Source: CAZOKH01 sp964580315
GTDB taxonomy: Bacteria > Chloroflexota > Anaerolineae > Anaerolineales > Anaerolineaceae
NCBI GenBank assembly: GCA_964580315.1
Contig: CAZOKH010000037.1
Span: 1 to 33,226, forward strand
Length of the DNA stretch: 33,226 nt
Direction of reading: 5' to 3'
Positions 16,184 to 25,677 of this stretch are shown one piece after another. Numbering within the stretch: the stretch's first letter is position 1; every line of letters begins with the position of its first letter. The translations under genes and the position numbers were made by a program. Under the pieces are notes generated by a model that saw nothing but the letters and a program-made list of their open reading frames with translations, made no database searches and was not told where the DNA came from.

Positions 16184-17965
16184 ATGGCTTTTTACAGATC
16201 ACATATACTGGTATCTGTGGACCCTGAATGTGTCTCAAAAGGCGCACATGATATCATCGACAAATTAAATGACGAACTTATTCACCGTGGTTTAATAGAC
16301 GAAGTTCAAGTCCTGGAAACTTCACGCATTGGCGACCCCTTGCTGTATGGCCCAGACATGATGGTTTACCCGGAAGGCGTACATTATGCCCGCGTGAAAT
16401 CAAAGGACATTCCTTTCCTTGTCGAAGAGCATTTCCTGAAAGGACGCATTGTTGAGAGCCTTCGCGCTGAAATCAAATCATTCAGCGATGAAGAACTGGG
16501 CGCCCCCATGCCCAAAGAGATTCGCGTCGTTTTACGCAATTGCGGAAAAATCGACCCGACCAACATTGAAGACTACCTGGCCGAAGATGGTTACATGGGA
16601 CTCGCCAAAGCGCTCAGCATGACTCCTGATGAGGTCATTGACACCGTCATGAAATCGGGTCTGCGCGGTCGTGGTGGTGCGGGCTTCCCCACCGCCAAAA
16701 AATGGCAACTGGCGCGTGCTGCCCAGGGTGAACCCAAATACATCCTGTGTAACGCCGACGAAGGTGACCCGGGCGCCTTCATGAACCGCCGTGTCCTCGA
16801 ATCGGATCCCCACTCGGTGATTGAAGGAATGATCATCGGTGCCTATTCCATCGGCGCTGAACGCGGTTATGTTTACTGCCGCGCCGAATACCCCATCGCG
16901 GTGCGCACATTGAACATTGCCATCAATCAGGCGCGTGAACTGGGGCTGCTCGGTTACAACATCATGAATTCCGGTTTTTCATTTGACCTGGAAGTGCGCC
17001 AGGGCGCCGGTGCGTTTGTTTGCGGTGAAGAGACCGCCCTGATTGCATCGGTTGAAGGCGCGCGCGGCGAACCTCGCAACCGTCCGCCATTCCCCGCCCA
17101 AAAAGGGCTGTGGGGAAAACCCAGCAACATCAACAACGTTGAAACCTATGCCAATGTGCCGCAAATCATTCTCAAGGGACCTGAATGGTTTGCTAGCATG
17201 GGCACCGAAAAAAGCAAAGGCACAAAAACTTTTGCCCTCGCCGGCGATTTGAATCACACCGGTCTGATCGAAGTCCCCTTCGGCATCACACTCCGTGAAA
17301 TCGTGTACGAAGTGGGCGGCGGCATTAAAGACGGCAAAGGCTTCAAAGCCATTCAAACCGGCGGTCCCATGGGCGGTTGTATTCCCGAAAGCATGCTGGA
17401 CATGAAAGTGGACTACGAAACCCTGGCAGCAGCCGGCTCCATCATGGGTTCAGGCGGCATGATCGTCATGGACGATGAAACCTGCATGGTTGACATGGCT
17501 CGCTTCTTCATGGATTTCACTCAGGACGAAAGCTGCGGAAAATGCGTTCCCTGTCGGGTTGGCACACGCCGCATTCTCGAAATCTTGAACCGAATCTGCG
17601 AAGGCAACGGCCGTGATGGTGACCTGGAAATGCTTGACCAGTTATGCAAAGAAATCCAACAGGATTCTCTGTGCGGTCTGGGCAAAGGCGCTCCCAATCC
17701 CATTGTCAGCATGCTCAAACACTTCCGCGAAGAATTTGAAGCCCACATCTACGAAAAACGGTGCCCGGCCAAAGTTTGCCGTTCGCTAATTCACTACGAA
17801 ATCTCGCCCGAATTTTGCACAGGCTGCACCGTTTGTGCTCGAAACTGCCCCGTGAATGCCATTACCGGCGAGAGGCGTCAGCCGCATCACATCGACCCCG
17901 ACATCTGCATCCGCTGCGGAATTTGCGCCCAAGTCTGCAACTTTAACGCTGTCAAAGTTTATTAA
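16184..17965 (+). CDS. NuoF/HydB-like flavoprotein subunit with C-terminal 2x[4Fe-4S] ferredoxin domain, copy 1
   Basis: This is the diaphorase subunit that binds FMN and NAD(P)H, 593 residues. The N-terminal thioredoxin-like domain (about 1-95) is degenerate: its expected four [2Fe-2S] ligands read Ser11, Cys16, Arg48 and Pro52. The flavin/NAD module has GRGGAGFPT at 162-170 and CNADEGDPGAFM at 189-200, the HydB/HndC-type wording. A [4Fe-4S] site is formed by C451, C454, C457 and C497. C527 and C532 (CPAKVC) make the extra HydB-type pair. A ferredoxin domain ends the protein, with C545/C548/C551/C555 and C575/C578/C581/C585. GGAAGG lies six bases before the ATG. By family it should exchange electrons between NAD(P)H, iron-sulfur subunits and perhaps ferredoxin. 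No [FeFe] HydA gene follows. Confidence 0.93.
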   Translation: MAFYRSHILVSVDPECVSKGAHDIIDKLNDELIHRGLIDEVQVLETSRIGDPLLYGPDMMVYPEGVHYARVKSKDIPFLVEEHFLKGRIVESLRAEIKSFSDEELGAPMPKEIRVVLRNCGKIDPTNIEDYLAEDGYMGLAKALSMTPDEVIDTVMKSGLRGRGGAGFPTAKKWQLARAAQGEPKYILCNADEGDPGAFMNRRVLESDPHSVIEGMIIGAYSIGAERGYVYCRAEYPIAVRTLNIAINQARELGLLGYNIMNSGFSFDLEVRQGAGAFVCGEETALIASVEGARGEPRNRPPFPAQKGLWGKPSNINNVETYANVPQIILKGPEWFASMGTEKSKGTKTFALAGDLNHTGLIEVPFGITLREIVYEVGGGIKDGKGFKAIQTGGPMGGCIPESMLDMKVDYETLAAAGSIMGSGGMIVMDDETCMVDMARFFMDFTQDESCGKCVPCRVGTRRILEILNRICEGNGRDGDLEMLDQLCKEIQQDSLCGLGKGAPNPIVSMLKHFREEFEAHIYEKRCPAKVCRSLIHYEISPEFCTGCTVCARNCPVNAITGERRQPHHIDPDICIRCGICAQVCNFNAVKVY

Positions 17966-17976
17966 ATCAGTGAGGG

Positions 17977-18006
17977 ATGATCGGTTTTCCTCTGAAAACC
18001 GATCAT
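17977..18006 (+). other. perfect 13-bp stem-loop between the two nuoEF modules
   Basis: Arms ATGATCGGTTTTC (17977-17989) and its exact complement (17994-18006) flank a four-base CTCT loop, beginning 12 bases after the nuoF-like stop. The following sequence (TTAATCTAATAATC) is AT-rich but has no clean T run. It may therefore be a weak terminator, an RNA-processing or stability element, or an operator. Confidence 0.5.
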
Positions 18007-18063
18007 TTAATCTAATAATCTTATTCAACGATAGCCAGTTCAGAATGGAGATGGAGGAAGAGT

Positions 18064-18546
18064 ATGCCAAATGCAACTATAAATGACGATGAAGCAATAC
18101 TCAAAGCCGTTCGCGATGCCGTTGAGCGTCATGGCAATAGTCGGGAAGAATTAATTCCCATCCTGAATGATGTCAACCGTGAGATTGGTTTCATACCCGC
18201 TAAAGCGATGCATGAAATTAATCGCTTACTTAAGACACCCGAAAGCCATCTCTATTCTGTCGCTACGTTTTATCGCATGCTTTCCACCAAACCCCGTGGC
18301 AGGCATGTTATCCAGTTTTGTGAAAGCGCCCCCTGTCACGTTGCGGGCGGACGAGAAGTTTGGGAAACCCTCCAGGAACATTTGGCGCTGGCTGAAGATG
18401 AAACCAGCCCGGATGGAAAATGGACATTGATTACCACCAGTTGCCTGGGGGTGTGCGGTGTGGGGCCGGTCATTGTCATTGATGATGATATCTATGGCAA
18501 TGTGACCCCCGATCAAGTACCAGACATTTTGTCCCGCTATAGTTAA
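18064..18546 (+). CDS. NuoE-like [2Fe-2S] subunit, copy 2
   Basis: A second 24-kDa-type thioredoxin-fold iron-sulfur protein, 160 residues. The N-terminal helical part includes LIPILNDVNREIGFIP and VATFYRML. The cluster ligands are intact: CESAPC and CLGVC. It differs strongly from copy 1 (14660-15190), so it is not a recent duplication. GGAGG lies six bases before the ATG. It precedes its own nuoF partner by 11 bases, and the pair leads into the NuoG-like and [NiFe] genes, matching the HydC/HoxE position of [NiFe] hydrogenase operons. Confidence 0.92.
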   Translation: MPNATINDDEAILKAVRDAVERHGNSREELIPILNDVNREIGFIPAKAMHEINRLLKTPESHLYSVATFYRMLSTKPRGRHVIQFCESAPCHVAGGREVWETLQEHLALAEDETSPDGKWTLITTSCLGVCGVGPVIVIDDDIYGNVTPDQVPDILSRYS

Positions 18547-18557
18547 GGGAGGCACCT

Positions 18558-20183
18558 ATGAAAACATATCGTTCAATGGTTCTGGTATCCAGCGATACGC
18601 AAAGCGTTGAGAAAGGCGCAAACGAAGTTTTTCAGCGTTTCCAGCAAGAAATTAAATCTTTTGGCCTGGAAAACGAAGTTTCCCTGTCGATGCTGGGTGA
18701 TGTGGGCAGGCATGATGCCATTCCAATGGTAGTGGTTTATCCTGAAGCCGTAATTTATGGCCCGGTAAAACCAGAGGATGTACATTTCCTGGTTGAAGAG
18801 CACCTTTACAAAGGACGTGTAGCAACAGAGTTACAGGCATCGGTAAAAGAGTTAAGCGGCCGCATTGCCTGGCTTTCAGCCCGCAAAGGCACTTTGCCCG
18901 CCGAACAGCGCATTGTCCTGGAACGAGCTGGCTTGATTGATCCCGTCAGCATTGATGATTATATTCTGCACGATGGCTTTGAAGCGCTTGGTAAAGTTCT
19001 GACACAAATGAAACCCGAAGATGTTCTCGATGAAATTAAAAAATCGGGGTTACAGGGAAGGGGCGGCGCCGGTTTTCCCACTGCATTGAAGTGGGGCTTT
19101 GTTCGCAAAGCCGCCGGCGATATGAAATATGTCATTTGTAATGCTGATGAAAGCGAACCCGGCACATTCAAAGACCGCCTGATTCTGGAAGGCGATCCAT
19201 TCAACATCATCGAAGCCATGACCATCGCCGGCTATGCCGTTGGCGCAAGCGAAGGCTACATCTACGTGCGCGGTGAATACATGCTGGCTCAAGAGCGCCT
19301 GCGCAACGCCATCCGCCTTTCCGAAGAAATGGGTTTCCTGGGAAAAAACCTGTTTGGCACCGATTTTAGCTTCCGTATCATCATTCATTCGGGAGCCGGC
19401 GCTTATATCTGCGGTGAAGAAACCGCTCTAATCGAATCAATTGAAGGCAAACGGGGCGAACCGCGTTCCCGCCCGCCCTACCCCACCACCAACGGCCTGT
19501 GGGGAAAACCCACACTGGTGAACAATGTGGAGACCCTTGCCAACATCCCGGCAATCATACGGCATGGGGCGCAGTGGTTCCGCTCCTTTGGCACACCCAG
19601 CAGCCCGGGAACCAAGGTTTATACCATCCTGGGCAATGTCAATTCAACCGGATTGATTGAAGTGCCAATGGGTATCACGCTGCGTGAAGTAATTGCAATC
19701 TATGGAAAAGGCATGAAGGACGGCGCGCATTTCAAACTTGCTCAAACCGGTGGCTCCAGCGGTTCTGTCATCCCCTCCAGCCTGCAAGACACCCCCATGG
19801 ATTTCGACTCCTTCAAACTGGCTGAGGTTTCAATGGGATCTGGAGCCTTGTTAATTTGCGACGAGCGCACCTGCGTGGTTGATCTGGCGCGCGTTTTGCA
19901 AAATTTCTTCCGCAAAGAAAGCTGCGGAAAGTGCGGCCCCTGCCGCATTGGCAATCAGCGCGCCTATGAAATTTTGACTAACATTACCCAGGGAAAAGGT
20001 ACAATGTCTGACCTGACCCATTTGGATGAGATAAGCGAAAATTTGTATCAATTATCCAATTGCGGTCTGGGACAAACCTCTGCCACACCATTGCGCGACA
20101 TTATGCGTCACTTTAAATCTGAGGTTGAGGCGCACATCAAGTTGAAAGTTTGCCCTGCTGGCGTTTGCCCCATGCACGGGTAG
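18558..20183 (+). CDS. NuoF/HydB-like FMN and NAD(P)H-binding subunit, copy 2 (no ferredoxin tail)
   Basis: The 541-residue diaphorase subunit has the N-terminal thioredoxin-like domain but with all four expected [2Fe-2S] ligands replaced (Ser11, Ser16, Asp48, His52). The FMN/NAD module shows GRGGAGFPT near 167-175 and CNADESEPGTFKDR near 194-207, the wording of complex I NuoF rather than the EGDPGAFM of copy 1. One [4Fe-4S] site remains: C456, C459, C462, C502. The chain ends at CPAGVCPMHG, where copy 1 continues into a ferredoxin domain. GGGAGG precedes the ATG. It is probably the flavoprotein directly serving the NuoG-like and hydrogenase subunits encoded next. Confidence 0.93.
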   Translation: MKTYRSMVLVSSDTQSVEKGANEVFQRFQQEIKSFGLENEVSLSMLGDVGRHDAIPMVVVYPEAVIYGPVKPEDVHFLVEEHLYKGRVATELQASVKELSGRIAWLSARKGTLPAEQRIVLERAGLIDPVSIDDYILHDGFEALGKVLTQMKPEDVLDEIKKSGLQGRGGAGFPTALKWGFVRKAAGDMKYVICNADESEPGTFKDRLILEGDPFNIIEAMTIAGYAVGASEGYIYVRGEYMLAQERLRNAIRLSEEMGFLGKNLFGTDFSFRIIIHSGAGAYICGEETALIESIEGKRGEPRSRPPYPTTNGLWGKPTLVNNVETLANIPAIIRHGAQWFRSFGTPSSPGTKVYTILGNVNSTGLIEVPMGITLREVIAIYGKGMKDGAHFKLAQTGGSSGSVIPSSLQDTPMDFDSFKLAEVSMGSGALLICDERTCVVDLARVLQNFFRKESCGKCGPCRIGNQRAYEILTNITQGKGTMSDLTHLDEISENLYQLSNCGLGQTSATPLRDIMRHFKSEVEAHIKLKVCPAGVCPMHG

Positions 20184-20236
20184 TCACAAAAATTTACAAC
20201 TGCATTTTTTGATGATTTTTCTAGAGAGGATCAAAT

Positions 20237-22201
20237 ATGGTCAACATCACAATTGATGGCAAGCAACTCGAAGTTCCTGAAGGCATTACTGTCCTTCAAG
20301 CGGCAAGATTGGGTGGAATTGAAATTCCCACACTATGCGATCATCCCCAATTAACCCCTTATGGAGGCTGCCGCATGTGTCTGGTTGAGGTTGAAGGCAT
20401 GCGAACATTGCAGACTTCGTGTACATTGCCTGTCAGCAATAACATGGTAGTTCGCACCAATACAGCAGCAGTCAAAGACGCACGCAAATTTGTTCTCACC
20501 ATGATCTTTAGTGAGCGAAATCATTTCTGCCCGTTTTGCGTGGTCAGTGGTGGAGATTGCGAATTGCAGAACGCCGCTTATGCTGAAGGCATGACTTACT
20601 GGCCTATTCAACCCAATTTTAAACCCTACGAAGTGGATGCTTCACACCCCTATATCATTCTGGATCAAAATCGCTGCATCCTTTGCCGCCGCTGCGTACG
20701 CGCCTGCGGTGAACTGGTGGGTAACTTTACGCTCGGCTTTGAAGAGCGCGGCGCAGAAAGCCGCCTGGTGGCCGACCTGGGTGTTCCGCTGGGCGAAAGC
20801 ACCTGTGTTTCCTGCGGCACTTGTATTCAGGTTTGCCCCACCGGCGCATTAATTGACCGCAACAGCGCCTACCACGGTCTGGAAACCCAGGTCGATCATC
20901 ATGAGACGATATGCCTGGGCTGCTCAATCGGTTGTGGCGTCGATGTGCTCACCCGCGACAACAACATGGTGCGCATTGAAGGCAACTGGGAAGCCCCCAT
21001 CAACAAGGGCATCCTCTGCAAAGTTGGACGTTTCATGCCGCTGGAAGAAAAAAGCGACCGCATCAAATCTCCTCTGATTCGCCGCAACGGTGCCCTTCAG
21101 CCTGCCAGTTGGGACGAGGCTGCTGAAGCAATTGCAGCGAAGATGAAAACCGGCAACGCCGCAGCCATTGCTTCAACCCGCCTTTCGGCTGAAGCGCTCT
21201 ATCAATTCAAAGAGATGTTCAAGAATGCCACCAGCATGGAAGAAAACAGCATTGCTGCGGTTTCGGCTAAACTGGCTGATGAAACCAAAGGCTCATTTGA
21301 AAGCGACCTTGAAGCAGTCAAAGCCGCAGATACAGTCTTGTTGGTGGGTGCTGACCTGACAAACAACCACGAAGTCGCCGGTTTCTTCATCAAACGCAAC
21401 CTGCCAAACGGCGTTAAACTGGTCACCATTGATGCTGAAGGAAATGATTTCAGCTATTTTGCAGACACCGCGCTGTCAGTGAAATCTGGCACATTCCTGG
21501 ATGTTGTCAGCGGCCTGGCAAGCCTGGTACGCGACCTGAAGAAAGCCAAAGATGCCGAAGTGGATGTCGAAAAGGCATTACCCGGTTTTGAAGCCAAAAC
21601 CGGCGTTACCGCCAAATCAGTGCTGTCCGTTGCAAACATATTGCAATCAGCTCACCGCCCGGTTATCATCTATGGTGAAGGTTTGGCTGCCGATGCCAAT
21701 GCTCTGGCGGTTTTGAAAGCCCTGGTTGACCTTGGTCATGTCTGCGGCGCTGTGAACGGCGACAAATCGAACCTGGTTTGCCTCAAAGGTGGAGCCAACA
21801 GCCTGGCTGCAATGCAGTACGGCCTCGATAAGGCATTCACACCAGACGCTCAACAGGCGGTATTTGTTGCCCTGGGTGATGACACCCCCAAACAAAAACT
21901 GGTTCAAATGCTGGATAAAACCCCCTTCGTAGCCGTGCAAGCCAGTTATGTATCACAGCTTACAACACGAGCGGATGTGGTGCTGCCGGTTGAGACCTGG
22001 AGCGAAACAGAAGGTTCTTATCTCAACTTTGCCGGTCGTCTCCAAAAAGCCGTCCGGTCACAGCAAATGCCCGAAAATGTCAAAAGCAACTTTGATGCTT
22101 TGAAAACAGTTGCCGAAAAAATGGGCGTCAAAGTTGATGCGGGCAAATGGGAAAAAGAACTGGTCAAACGAACCGCACCCGTATCGGTTGTAAATGCATA
22201 A
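20237..22201 (+). CDS. NuoG/HoxU-like iron-sulfur subunit with degenerate molybdopterin-type domain
   Basis: A 654-residue electron-wire subunit. Visible ligand sets are: [2Fe-2S] C34, C45, C48, C62; a His-Cys3 [4Fe-4S] site H96, C98, C101, C108; two ferredoxin-type [4Fe-4S] sites at C147/C150/C153/C157 and C190/C193/C196/C200; and a NuoG N7-like site C226, C229, C233, C261. The rest (about 265-654) is a shortened MopB-like domain without any cysteine or selenocysteine placed like a molybdenum ligand, as in complex I NuoG. The His-Cys3 motif starts N-H-x-C as in HoxU but has six residues between the last two cysteines, where I expect five. No [FeFe] H-cluster motifs are present, so it is not HydA. 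AGAGG lies seven bases before the ATG. It should connect the flavoproteins to HoxY. Confidence 0.9.
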   Translation: MVNITIDGKQLEVPEGITVLQAARLGGIEIPTLCDHPQLTPYGGCRMCLVEVEGMRTLQTSCTLPVSNNMVVRTNTAAVKDARKFVLTMIFSERNHFCPFCVVSGGDCELQNAAYAEGMTYWPIQPNFKPYEVDASHPYIILDQNRCILCRRCVRACGELVGNFTLGFEERGAESRLVADLGVPLGESTCVSCGTCIQVCPTGALIDRNSAYHGLETQVDHHETICLGCSIGCGVDVLTRDNNMVRIEGNWEAPINKGILCKVGRFMPLEEKSDRIKSPLIRRNGALQPASWDEAAEAIAAKMKTGNAAAIASTRLSAEALYQFKEMFKNATSMEENSIAAVSAKLADETKGSFESDLEAVKAADTVLLVGADLTNNHEVAGFFIKRNLPNGVKLVTIDAEGNDFSYFADTALSVKSGTFLDVVSGLASLVRDLKKAKDAEVDVEKALPGFEAKTGVTAKSVLSVANILQSAHRPVIIYGEGLAADANALAVLKALVDLGHVCGAVNGDKSNLVCLKGGANSLAAMQYGLDKAFTPDAQQAVFVALGDDTPKQKLVQMLDKTPFVAVQASYVSQLTTRADVVLPVETWSETEGSYLNFAGRLQKAVRSQQMPENVKSNFDALKTVAEKMGVKVDAGKWEKELVKRTAPVSVVNA

Positions 22202-22242
22202 TTATCAATAATGAGTTTAACCACTCAATAAGGAGACAATCT

Positions 22243-22785
22243 ATGGCGAAACCAAAAATTTCTAGTGACTGGCTTGCAGGGTGTTCTGGATGCCACATGT
22301 CACTCTTGGATATGGACGAAAGAATAATCAAGATCGCCGAACTGGTCGATATTCGCGCCACACCAATTACAGACCTGAAAGAACCTGACGAGAGCGGCGT
22401 TGATGTTGGAATTTTGGAAGGTGGAATCAATAACTCATACAACGTGGAAGTGGCTGAACGTATGCGCTCACGTTGCAAAATTCTGGTTGCACTGGGTGAC
22501 TGCGCTGTTTTCGGCGGTGTTCCTGCCATGCGCAATTTCTTCAATCTCGACGATGTCATGCGCCGCGGGTATGTTGAAACCGAAAGCACTGATTCAGAAG
22601 GCAAAGTTCCCGACGACCCCGAGCTGGCTACAATGACGCGCGTTCGCGCGGTACATGAAGTGGTAAAAGTGGACGTATCCGTCCCTGGTTGTCCTCCTGA
22701 TGCCGATGTCATTTACTACGTGTTGAGCGAACTGGCGCAGGGAAGAATACCGGTATTAAAAGATAAATTGCTGCACTGGCACTAA
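22243..22785 (+). CDS. hoxY: [NiFe] hydrogenase small subunit (group 3, HoxY-like)
   Basis: The 180-residue product carries the proximal [4Fe-4S] cluster next to the large subunit. The ligands are C14 and C17 (LAGCSGCHMS), C87 (LGDCAVFGG) and C150 (VPGCPPDAD). The short length, lack of a Tat signal and lack of medial/distal cluster domains identify a cytoplasmic group 3 subunit, most like the NAD-linked 3d type. The start is ATG at 22243, after AAGGAG. It lies 13 bases before the large-subunit gene. Confidence 0.94.
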   Translation: MAKPKISSDWLAGCSGCHMSLLDMDERIIKIAELVDIRATPITDLKEPDESGVDVGILEGGINNSYNVEVAERMRSRCKILVALGDCAVFGGVPAMRNFFNLDDVMRRGYVETESTDSEGKVPDDPELATMTRVRAVHEVVKVDVSVPGCPPDADVIYYVLSELAQGRIPVLKDKLLHWH

Positions 22786-22798
22786 TCGGAGGATTCAA

Positions 22799-24226
<1,428 letters not shown>

Positions 24227-24253
24227 CAATAAAGGTTTTGAGTAATAAAAAAC

Positions 24254-24296
24254 AAGGGGTTTTGGTGTTATGCTTACTGCACCAAAACCCCTTTTT
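24254..24296 (+). terminator. Rho-independent terminator between hoxH and the maturation protease gene
   Basis: A perfect 14-base-pair stem (arms 24254-24267 and 24280-24293, AAGGGGTTTTGGTG and complement) with a 12-base loop is followed by a T run ending at 24296. It starts 28 bases after the hoxH stop and ends ten bases before the AGGAG of the next gene. It would end most transcripts after the structural genes; partial readthrough could feed the protease and channel genes. Confidence 0.88.
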
Positions 24297-24317
24297 CTTC
24301 CTAACAGGAGTGGAAAT

Positions 24318-24800
24318 TTGACCCGAACACTTATTCTTGGTTATGGCAACCCCGACCGGCAAGATGACGGTGTTGCCTGGCACATTCTGACCAGAGTGGC
24401 CAAAGCATTAAATCGCGAAATCCCTTCCAACTATGAAGATGGATTGGAACCTGACGGCCAGGAACCTGATCTTTTCTTCCTGCTGCAACTCATCCCTGAG
24501 TTGGCTGAAATCATCATGGATTACGACCGTGTGTGCTTCATTGACGCCCATACCGGCAGCATTCCCGAAGATCTTTCCTGGACAAAGGTGGATGCGTGTT
24601 ATAAACCCTCGCCACTAACCCATCACCTGACGCCTTCATCCCTCCTTTGCCTGGTTGATAGTCTGTATCACCGCCAAATTGAGGGGGTAATGGTCTCGGT
24701 GCGCGGGTTCAAATTCGATTTTGCCCAAACATTATCACCACAAACCTCACTTCTTGCTGAAACCGCTGCAGAGAAAATTCTCGCCTGGCTTCAGGCATAA
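24318..24800 (+). CDS. hydrogenase maturation protease (HoxW/HycI family)
   Basis: A nickel-dependent endopeptidase that trims the C-terminal tail of the hydrogenase large subunit. The 160-residue protein begins TRTLILGYGNPDRQDDG, the family's GNP...DDG signature with a metal-binding acidic residue. A second acidic position occurs in IDAHTGS, and the expected histidine lies in the SPLTHHLTPSSLL stretch. I take the TTG at 24318 because AGGAG sits seven bases upstream and the family starts there; an upstream ATG would begin inside the terminator hairpin. Its natural substrate should be the HoxH-like tail encoded just before it. It stands 22 bases before the FNT channel gene. Confidence 0.9.
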   Translation: MTRTLILGYGNPDRQDDGVAWHILTRVAKALNREIPSNYEDGLEPDGQEPDLFFLLQLIPELAEIIMDYDRVCFIDAHTGSIPEDLSWTKVDACYKPSPLTHHLTPSSLLCLVDSLYHRQIEGVMVSVRGFKFDFAQTLSPQTSLLAETAAEKILAWLQA

Positions 24801-24822
24801 TTATTTGTGCGGAGATTCAATC

Positions 24823-25677
24823 ATGTCCAATGAGTCAATTCGCTTTGATGCTTTGTCACCAGCTGAAATGGCCAAAAAAGCAGAAGAAATTGGCGTCAAA
24901 AAAGCAAACCTGCCCACCGATCAACTCGTCCTGCTGGCAGTTCTGGCCGGAGCCTACATCGGCCTGGGGGGAGTTTTTAGTTCAGTGGTTTCCACCGGCG
25001 CAGCCGGTTTACCCTTCGGTGTAATCAAGTTGCTTTCAGGCCTGGTTTTTTCCGTCGGACTGATATTTGTTGTAATCGGCGGTGCAGAATTATTCACCGG
25101 CAACGCCCTGATTATGATTGCGTTTGCAAGCAAAAGAGTATCATTTGGTGCCCTGCTGCGCAACTGGGGCATTGTCTATGCCGGGAACTTCCTCGGCGCA
25201 GCCTTCCTGGCGCTCCTCATTTTTCTGAGCAATGAACACACACAGGCAGGCGGAGCCTGGGGTTTGAACGCCCTTTCCATCGGAAATGCCAAAACCGGGC
25301 TTTCATTCGTTCCCGCCATGGTTTCAGGTATTTTATGTAATTTCCTGGTTTGCCTGGCTGTGTGGCTGACATTCAGTTGCCACACCGTGTCCGAAAAAGT
25401 GCTGGCAATCATTCCACCCATTGCCACTTTTGTTGCCGCCGGGTTTGAACACAGCGTTGCCAACATGTACTTCATTACCCTGGCTTTAATGATCAAATTC
25501 TGGGGGGGTGCGGCGTTTTTTGAAACCATTGGAAAAACCGCCACCGAGTTTTCAAATCTAACCTTGCAGAATTTTCTTATAACGAATCTTGTGCCGGTTA
25601 CCCTGGGCAACATCATCGGTGGAGGTTTATTCGTTGGCCTGATGTATTGGCGTATCTATATTCACAAGAATCACTAA
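24823..25677 (+). CDS. formate/nitrite transporter (FNT) family channel
   Basis: A 284-residue integral membrane protein of the FocA/NirC/HSC family, which forms pentameric channels for formate, nitrite or hydrosulfide. Six hydrophobic segments follow a soluble N-terminal stretch. Family motifs are visible: GGAELFTGNALI, LLRNWGIVYAGNFLGA, and NLVPVTLGNIIGGG near the end. The start is ATG at 24823, with GCGGAG upstream. Substrate cannot be read from sequence by eye. Its place between hydrogenase and hyp genes suggests formate exchange linked to fermentation, but no formate dehydrogenase or pyruvate formate-lyase gene lies in the window. Confidence 0.9.
   Translation: MSNESIRFDALSPAEMAKKAEEIGVKKANLPTDQLVLLAVLAGAYIGLGGVFSSVVSTGAAGLPFGVIKLLSGLVFSVGLIFVVIGGAELFTGNALIMIAFASKRVSFGALLRNWGIVYAGNFLGAAFLALLIFLSNEHTQAGGAWGLNALSIGNAKTGLSFVPAMVSGILCNFLVCLAVWLTFSCHTVSEKVLAIIPPIATFVAAGFEHSVANMYFITLALMIKFWGGAAFFETIGKTATEFSNLTLQNFLITNLVPVTLGNIIGGGLFVGLMYWRIYIHKNH

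Noticed and set aside
20237..22201. [FeFe] hydrogenase catalytic subunit HydA
   Set aside because: The N-terminal iron-sulfur part is HydA-like, but the H-cluster motifs (such as TSCCP and the later cysteine blocks) are absent and the C-terminal part is MopB/NuoG-like.
20912..22201. Active formate dehydrogenase or other molybdenum enzyme
   Set aside because: The MopB-like region has the [4Fe-4S] cysteines but no Cys or Sec at a molybdenum-ligand position and is much shorter than catalytic members.
24270..24317. ATG at 24270 as start of the maturation protease
   Set aside because: It begins inside the terminator loop, adds residues unlike the family, and ignores the AGGAG placed correctly before the TTG at 24318.
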